DNA of 64,000 bases from Acanthochromis polyacanthus. Its lineage: Eukaryota > Chordata > Actinopteri > Pomacentridae. Under the pieces are notes generated by a model that saw only the letters and a list, made by a program, of their open reading frames with translations, ran no database searches and was not told the DNA's origin. The stretch's first letter is position 1; every line of letters starts with the position of its first letter. Position numbers and translations under genes: made by a program. This document shows positions 56,901 to 64,000 of this stretch, one piece after another. The DNA is taken from the NCBI RefSeq assembly GCF_021347895.1, contig NC_067131.1:9018653-9082652 (forward strand), in the 5' to 3' direction.

Positions 56901-59900
56901 TGAGGAGAAAACACAAACTCTATTCTGGAAGATAAACTGCCAGAAAAAGCAAAACCACTATAAGTGTTGACTATTTATTAGTAGGGAGAGTTTTTGAATA
57001 TCTTGTCCTTGTAGCAGCTAAATACACTAAAACAACCACAAAGTCATCTGCTGCTACCTTAGAATTTCCAGTGAATTGTTTGGGAAAACACTGAGGCTAG
57101 AATCTGGGCTAAATTCACTTTGCTGGTGCCAGTGAATATGCAACTGTGCCGGTTGGACTTTTTTAGACATGCACCATTTTGAACGTTGAAATCATTTTAG
57201 GAAAATTAATTGTTAGAAAAATATCCATTAGTGGCAGTCCTTGTAGACAGTCAGACATCTAGTTGCCAGAGAACCACCCAAACGGAGACCAAAACATGGC
57301 TGCTTTGAGCTGATGGCAAATATTGGACTGTAATTTGCCACTTAGAGAGAAAAGTGACAACAAATAAATGCAAAATCGGCTTTGGATGCTGGATGTGTGA
57401 ATAAACATCTGGGTGTTATCCTGTTGTAATCACAGCTTTATAAAAAGTCAAAGTGAGACCGGAATTTCTTGTTTTTTTTCAGAAACCTTAGTCAAAATCC
57501 CCCTGACATCAATGCAAATCACTGCATATCAAGTCTTAAAACACAGCTGTTGTCAACAACATTGTGTGGTTCACTTTCAAAACTCTGATGTTAATTTAAA
57601 ATGTACTTACTGAAATGTAATATTTCTTTCTTTACCATTTCCATCATCACTGATGTGCTCATTGAAATGGTGCCATGTGTTAAAGGTCACAAGCTAGACA
57701 GAAGTGGACATATCTGTTCTTTTATAAAATAGGACTCCATCAGTATTACAAAGAACAAAATTAAACAAATGGTGCTGAAGTGAAACTGCAAAGTCCAGGT
57801 TGTGGTTCCAGAAGTGAGCAAACCTCATTCAAAATCCTGACGACATTTACAACAATGCTAATGACTAAAAATACAGCCTTGAAACAGAGCAGTTCTAGAA
57901 AGTTTTTCATTTAATTTTATTTGCTGTCAAACTAAATGCTTTTTTTAACACTGTTAAATCACAAAAAACTACTACTAGCAAGGGCTGCATCGAGTATTAC
58001 TTTGTCTTAAAATATGGAAAGCAAATGCATTTAATAAGATAAAGGAAAGAGTTAAATAATATTTCAGAAACTAATAAAACAAAAGCTCATCTGAAAGTGA
58101 CGTCATAACGTCTCTATTAGGTAACAAGACGTAATAATTCTGTGCCTGTCAGCTTGCTATGTTGACTTTTTCCTCCCAAGATAATCAAATAAATTCAGGA
58201 ATGCAGCTTCAAATCATAACTCGTGTATATCTTTTCCACTACAAAGGAGGATGTTTGCGCTGTGCGATCTGAAGTTAAGGGCTCAGCTAGAGAGAAGCAA
58301 CATGACTTGTTTTCTTGAAATATAATACGCTGCAATCTACTTTTGATGCGATACTGAATGAAAAATAAGAAATATGACTGTGTATATGAAAACTGAGTTG
58401 GCTGTGTATGAAGGCAAGTTATGTCCTCAGGCTTTGGGTCAGCAGTCAATTAAATTATCACACCAAACTGAAAGACTTTTAAAATCCCCTTACTGAATAA
58501 TGGTTGTCAGACACTCTGTATCCTGCATGATGTTCTGTAAAAAAGGTTGCAGCAATGGGATTAGGGCTTGATCCTCAGCAATTGCTGTGCCCAGTCTAAA
58601 ATGACTATCCCCTTATCTCAAGGCAACAGAGCTACATTATGTTATGTACCGACTTCGACAAGATAGAATGGGTGTCATTGAAATTAATTTAATCTTCCTT
58701 AAATTAGCTTCTGACTATGATCTCTCCCAGTCAGAATTTATGTCCTCCAGAATTCAATTTCCTCCACAGTGTGATATGCTTTTATCAGTTGGTAACTATT
58801 CAGTGGCCTCCAATAATGAGAGCTGTCACAGGGACCAGAAGCAGATAGTATTTGATGGCGACCATCTTGTGACCACTGGAACTGTCGCCCACATCTACCC
58901 GGGATTAAACAAAAAAGACTTGAGAGTTCCCAGACTTTACGCAGCTGCTCCCACTAACGCAACAGTAATTTCAGGATCAGATGCTGATCAATCTGGATAC
59001 ACTTTAATCCAATTACTGGTCATTAGACCATTAGAGTGTATCGGTGTTTGATTTTAGGTTGGCAAAATGAAAGAAAGGCCATCTGATGTCGGAAATGTTT
59101 TGACTGCAAGATAACAGCCGGGAGAGATTCCTTTAAATTAATTTCCACAGCAGTTCTTGCATAGAATTATACAATAAATCAATTAACTGATAAAGGTCTA
59201 TTGAATGGTAAAGTTTGTGGGGTGTATAACTTGAAGTAATAGGCACAATTTAAAGATTGTTATCAAAATGTGACTACTGTGGATTGATGTACCACTGATA
59301 CCAACTGTCAGAAGTGCTGAGATGATTGGTCAATTATCCTGCATTCAAAAGGGATGTTTATATAAATTCAAGACCCAAAACCAAACATAGGAAATAGAAA
59401 ATCAAAAAGAAAGTTGTGCAGCTGCTTCTTTTTTTGCTTGTTCACTTCCTTCAGTTACTGACATCTTGAGCATTTGAGCTCTCGTCCCTACAGCTTTGAT
59501 CGTGTTACTTACTCAGTGTACTCATAAAACCCAGTTTGTAAGTTAGCTAGCAGCTCTGTGAGGCTGTGTTTGGGCTCCACTGTGCTTTGAGTTGACAATA
59601 ATTCACAAGCGAAACAGGATTTTGGAAGACAATACCAATATTTCTGTTTCTTTAGTGAGTATTAGATGATAAATAATCCCCTTTACATAAGCCATAACAT
59701 AAATAAACCTGTTCAATAAGGCGCTTCAAAATTGGTTTCTTCTTTTAACAGCTTTACTAAGTTTTTCACAGTTAACTTGCAACCTTGCAAACAACAACAA
59801 TGATGCTGATATTTAGCAAGTAGCGTTAATCATGTTCCTGCAATGATTGGGACTAATCAGCAAGTACAGCTGAGGTTCATGGGATATCAATAGCTTTTCT

Positions 59901-61823
59901 GCTCATCATATTCAGCATTGGACCAGAACTATTGCAATTTATCCTCATTGAAACTCGAGCAGACAGACATGCTTCCATAAATGAGTGAAAATCTGGCCAA
60001 TGGTGGTGCGTATGAAAATTCAAGTGAGCATATAGTCAGTGTGATTCACATGAACAGAAATTCACATTCTGAACAGAAATTTATAGCAATGAATTTAATA
60101 AATCTTAAGGTATTTTTTAAGTCTGGACCAAAGTGGTTGACTCACGGACCAATCAACTATCAATGCCCTTCCTAAAGACACAGCATAGATAACAATTACA
60201 GCCCAACCACTTTATCAACTGGCCAATAATGGCATTTGTCGGCTAATGTAAGCTAATAGGGAAACGTTATTCTTATGGAACATAACACAGGGAAAGATGT
60301 TTGGAGTAATTTAGAAAAAGGTGTCTCCACAAAGTTTGTCCAACAGAGCAGCTTCAACTTTACAATCCTCCGTCTGCAGCACATGTAGCAGAGCATTTAT
60401 AAAAGCTAAGCAGACGGTAAGCTGCTAACTAGTTTGTGAAATACGTCGCTGGAAACTGAATTAACCAATGGCATTATCATTTCCTAGTTTCAATCAGTAT
60501 GCCTCTGTTGGCCAATACATCAGGATTTCTTACTTCCTATTATCAGTATATTCTCTACTAATGCCTAATGTGTGCTGTGCTACTTTCTGTGTCACTAATG
60601 TAAATATTTCTCAGTTTCACATTCAAGAAATTCAAATGATATGATTTTTTAAATTGTTGTTGTTGTGTAAGCGAAGTGATCAAAGCTGAAGATGATTCAT
60701 GGGCATCTGTCACTCTTTAATTTGCCAGTATTTTACAGACAAATAATGAATTAAGTGCCTCTTCCTGCTTCATAGCCCAACACTGAACTGAAAAATTAAA
60801 TGGTAGCTTTCCCAAACATTAGAAGTGCTATGAGAGAAAAACCCACTGCTACATAATAATGAAGGAAAAACTTCTGACAACTTGACAACAGAGACTGTTA
60901 TGTATTTTGAAGCCACGTTAGCTCTGCCACGGGTTCCTTCCACCAGAAAAAAACCAAAATGTCACTTCCTACCTGAGATGTTAGGTGCCCACCCGGCTGT
61001 CTGGTCCCCATTATTACTTTCATCTCGTCTCAGCTCCTGATGCTTAATAAACTAGTACCTGAGGGTCCTGCCTCCGTCTCTAAACCCTGATTTGATGTGG
61101 CAAGGAGACAGAAAACAGGGAAGAGGGGGGACAGAAATAAAAGAACAAGGGATCAAAATAACTGTGCCTGGCTGGCTGAGTGGAGTGGGTCCCATCAACA
61201 CCAATAACCGTTAGCCGTGAACACGTGTGTCACAGCGAGACAAGTGTCATATCACTCAGCCCACTGCTTCATTTGACTGGAACACATCAATCACTCAGGG
61301 AAATCCACACAGACATGCTGAGATAGGCCTCACCTCTGGCTCCCTCATTACATTGTGTCAGTGTTAGTGAAACCTCGGCCTGTCAGGAATTCGGCGCCCT
61401 CTTCCTTTTAAAAGAGCCTCTCTTGTCCAGTTGTTTCTATCAACCACAGGGTGAGAACAGCAGGGTGAGACGCAACAGTGCATGGGAATGTTACAGCTAT
61501 TGCATATTTGTCAATGTGTTTGGTGTTTTAGCTGACCTCTGTTACTACCAGAAACTCAAAGCGTCTGCATGGCTGCACACGTCTGTGCTCGTGAGCACTG
61601 AGGCAAATCCTCCGTTCAAATTAGCCATGACAAAGACGTGCCAGTATGACATTAAAGGCTTCATGGCTGTTGTCATTATTAATTGTGCTGGGAACTATTT
61701 TTAGATGTATTCAGTTTGAAGAATAAAAAATGATTTAAAATCACAAGTTTTTCTTGAAATAGTTTGTTTGAATTATAAACAATGGTCCAAATGATAAAAT
61801 ATAAACGTATCACAGTAATATCT
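47904..61823. other. Gene-free 14-kb stretch, possible regulatory DNA
   Basis: I see no splice-bounded coding exon, RNA gene or intact mobile element. The longest open frame (58,644-59,051, plus strand, 135 codons) has no recognisable domain. Several blocks have higher complexity and homeodomain-type words (TAATTA, ATTAG, TAATCC): 48,530-48,800, 50,560-50,960, 55,980-56,280, 58,620-59,050 and 60,960-61,420. A perfect cAMP-response palindrome TGACGTCA lies at 58,098-58,105. Whether any block is conserved needs alignment with other fishes. Confidence 0.5.
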
Positions 61824-62806
61824 TGTAACACTCAAACTTTTCCAAGCAGAGGTCACTTCACCAAGGGGTTCATCTCAGAAATAAATAAAAGTTAATTGTC
61901 ACTATCAGTAGTAATGCAGCTGATAAACACAATCGGATTCTCTTTTAAAATTTCTTAAGTTTCTTTACTTCCATCTTTTACTCCAAAAAAACCCGCTGTT
62001 TCCCCATACAAAAAAATACATTGCCACAAGATTACAAATAGAAACTAAACCTTTATGCTTTCTAAATTAAGTAAGAGTCCTTCCCTAACGAAATACAAAG
62101 TTTTCAGTCAAATGGTCCACTTCAGATACTCTTTTAAGAAAGTTTCTATCCCGAAAGGTCCTCACGCCGGCGGCTTTTCCTCCGTCCGTTCGATGCAAAA
62201 AACAACAACAACACGGTAATCCGACCCAAAAAAGAAAGTTCCGCTAACAAAAAAAAGAAGCAATCGATCGTTAAAGAAAATACTGGTATACCAGAAAAAA
62301 AGAGTTTCAAACAGGGTGGATCTCACCAATATCCCGGGTGCAGAGGAGATAATCCTTAAGTGAAGGATCCCTTTGTCTCTTGGGGTGGCGTCCGCGTCAA
62401 GATGTTGACGGCCGGGAGTGTACGTCTGGTCGGCTCCGGTAGGATCTGGGCTCTTTACAGGTTCAATAGTCTTTTTCCAACCTTATTAAAATGTCTTAGG
62501 CCTTCGTTCATTCTTTTTTTAACTTTACACACTCCTTTCCTTTCAGCAGCCTCCTGTCACTCCCGCTCACGCCGTGTCTCCCCCGTTCCTCTACGCCACA
62601 TCCTCCTTATATAACCTTTGTTTACCACATTTTCTAATTACTATTTTGGAATTGTTTATTATCCCACCTACCTAAATACATTTTTAGCACAGGGAACATC
62701 ATGCACAAAGACCAGAAAACTTTCATTTTGTTTTCATCATGTTATTTATGGTTCTTTATTTCTTTTAATGTTTCTTTTAATTTTATTACTTAGGTGACAA
62801 TGTCAC
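61824..62806 (-). mobile_element. Probable 3' LTR of a Ty3/gypsy element
   Basis: On the minus strand the LTR would begin TGTGACATTGTCACC, directly after a G-rich polypurine tract, and end ...GTGTTACA at 61,824. The two ends form an imperfect inverted repeat with one mismatch (TGTGACA and TGTTACA). A TATA box (TTATATAAGG) lies at about 62,606-62,615 on the minus strand, which fits a U3 promoter. The left boundary is inferred from the inverted ends alone, because the partner LTR lies outside the window. Confidence 0.65.
62608..62614 (-). promoter_or_regulatory. LTR TATA box
   Basis: TATATAA on the minus strand, about 190 bp into the inferred LTR. Transcription would start some 25-30 bp further left, near 62,580. 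This is a motif match in the expected U3 position. Confidence 0.55.
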
Positions 62807-64000
62807 AGATCCCCCCCCCCCAGCCGAGGTTGAGGGAGGCTGAACCCCAAAGTAGGGTTTCAGATTGACCGTGTTGATTGTGTCTAACCTCTTGTTTAGG
62901 TCATTCCACTGTACTTGGTAGTTGACTGGGCCTAGCTTTCTCACTATTGTAGCTGGGCCTGACCATTTAGGCGCAAGTTTAGCTGAGAAACTATCGGATG
63001 CTTTAGATAGCGGGTGCATGCGGACCCAGACCTGGTCTCCCGGAAAGAGTTGTGCACCTCTCCTTCGGGTATTATAGTACCTGGCTTGTCTGGCCTGACA
63101 CACTCCCACTCTCTTTCTGACTTGTTCTGTCATTTCTTTTTGCCTCTCTAGCAATTTGTAAGGAGACTGGTGAGGAGAAGGGGATGTACAGATCATCCGT
63201 TCCAGGGGCCCTTTAAGCGTCCTTCCAAGTGCCAATTCTGCAGGAGTTCTACCAGTAGTTTCATGTTGTGCAGCATTAATGGCAAAACGAAATTCTCTAA
63301 TCCACTTATCCCAGTTGTTATGCTGGTCTCCCACATAAGAGGCTATCATGGTCTTGATGGTGCGGTTGGACCGTTCTGTGAGATTGGCTTGGGGGTGGTA
63401 ACTTGTGGTGAACTTTTGGGTCACTCCCCAGGACCTGCATAGGTTAGCCATCTCATGGCCAGTGAACTGAGGTCCACGATCTGACACTAGCTCCTGTGGG
63501 ACACCAAAGCGGGTGAAGATCTCATCCTTCAGAATAGTTGTAATGCGATGAGCCTTGCTGTCTTTTAGGGGAAACATTTCAACCCACTTTGTAAAATAAT
63601 CCACAATGACCAGAAGAAACCGATTTCCCTTTTTACTCCGGGGAAAAGGTCCCATGAGGTCCATCCCAAGCTTCTCCCAAGGTGCCTCAACCTTGGTTGA
63701 TTGCATGAAACCAACTGGTTTTTGGTTTTCAGCTTTGTAGGACTGGCATGTACGACAGCATTTGACATGAGCCCAGACATCCTTTCTGATCGTTGGCCAC
63801 CAAGCCACCTCAAGAATGCGCAGCAGAGTCTTTAGTCTGCCCAGATGTCCACTTAAAGGGTGATCATGAAAATAATCAAGGAAACAAGGTACCAGATCCT
63901 TTGGAACCACCAGCTGATATTTATCACCTCCATCTCTCAATGGGGACTTTCTGTACAGAAGTCCCTGACAAGTAGTGAAGACTACCCTTCCAGGTCTGTT
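62786..64000 (-). CDS. Ty3/gypsy pol polyprotein, integrase end (partial)
   Basis: The frame is open from the right edge of the window to TAA at 62,786-62,788, so its 5' part (protease, RT, RNase H) lies beyond 64,000. It holds an HHCC zinc-binding domain (HDHPLSGH ... CCRTC) and then the integrase core with acidic residues in [15 protein letters not shown] and [10 protein letters not shown]-terminal GPY/F-like module ([18 protein letters not shown]) follows. I count 34 residues between the second and third catalytic residues. The product would insert the cDNA copy into chromosomes. No stop or frameshift is visible in about 405 codons. The last codons overlap the polypurine tract and the start of the LTR. 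No chromodomain is seen. Confidence 0.93.
   Translation of the reverse strand, partial: NRPGRVVFTTCQGLLYRKSPLRDGGDKYQLVVPKDLVPCFLDYFHDHPLSGHLGRLKTLLRILEVAWWPTIRKDVWAHVKCCRTCQSYKAENQKPVGFMQSTKVEAPWEKLGMDLMGPFPRSKKGNRFLLVIVDYFTKWVEMFPLKDSKAHRITTILKDEIFTRFGVPQELVSDRGPQFTGHEMANLCRSWGVTQKFTTSYHPQANLTERSNRTIKTMIASYVGDQHNNWDKWIREFRFAINAAQHETTGRTPAELALGRTLKGPLERMICTSPSPHQSPYKLLERQKEMTEQVRKRVGVCQARQARYYNTRRRGAQLFPGDQVWVRMHPLSKASDSFSAKLAPKWSGPATIVRKLGPVNYQVQWNDLNKRLDTINTVNLKPYFGVQPPSTSAGGGGSVTLSPK

Overview
The window is vertebrate nuclear DNA, almost certainly from a ray-finned fish and probably a percomorph. It has short conserved exons in long AT-rich introns, Tc1 and Ty3/gypsy elements, and two tRNA-derived SINE families of teleost type. 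No bacterial or organellar genes are present. All family assignments come from reading the sequence, not from a search.

Region 1 (1-17,600, + strand): the 3' half of kcnma1 (BK/Slo1, the large-conductance Ca2+- and voltage-activated K+ channel). Nine standard coding exons plus one 29-nt microexon cover the end of the RCK1-RCK2 linker, RCK2 with the calcium bowl, the serine-rich tail and alternative C-termini. Splice phases agree at every junction. An 84-nt in-frame cassette (5,255-5,338) precedes the calcium-bowl exon. Three C-termini can be read: one ending DMVYR (microexon skipped), one ending AEDEC (microexon included, last exon read in another frame) and a short YVPL end (read-through of the donor at 10,208). 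They match the EMVYR, VEDEC and QEERL ends known for mammalian Slo1. A 3'UTR of about 2 kb with candidate poly(A) signals follows.

Region 2 (about 18,830-42,415): a 23.6-kb minisatellite with 38/39-bp units, each carrying a short dyad around a T-run. A 116-bp trimer, a 5.41-kb near-perfect tandem duplication, a 1.85-kb tandem duplication and more diverged 1.8-kb repeats are layered on it. Ten copies of a minus-strand tRNA-derived SINE and a truncated eleventh lie inside, as does an Hsp90 coding fragment with an in-frame stop. The array appears non-coding; the many short frames are products of the repeat.

Region 3 (42,415-47,900): unassigned AT-rich DNA, then a 1.63-kb Tc1-like transposon with TA duplications, long terminal inverted repeats and a transposase broken by a late frameshift, then a SINE with a (TCCA)n end.

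Region 4 (47,900-61,820): about 14 kb without a recognisable gene. In human, KCNMA1's 3' end faces the LRMDA/ZNF503 region, so conserved non-coding elements are plausible here, but this is inference.

Region 5 (61,824-64,000, - strand): the 3' end of a Ty3/gypsy LTR retrotransposon. An open integrase frame runs off the right edge, followed by a G-tract and a probable LTR of about 980 bp with a TATA box.
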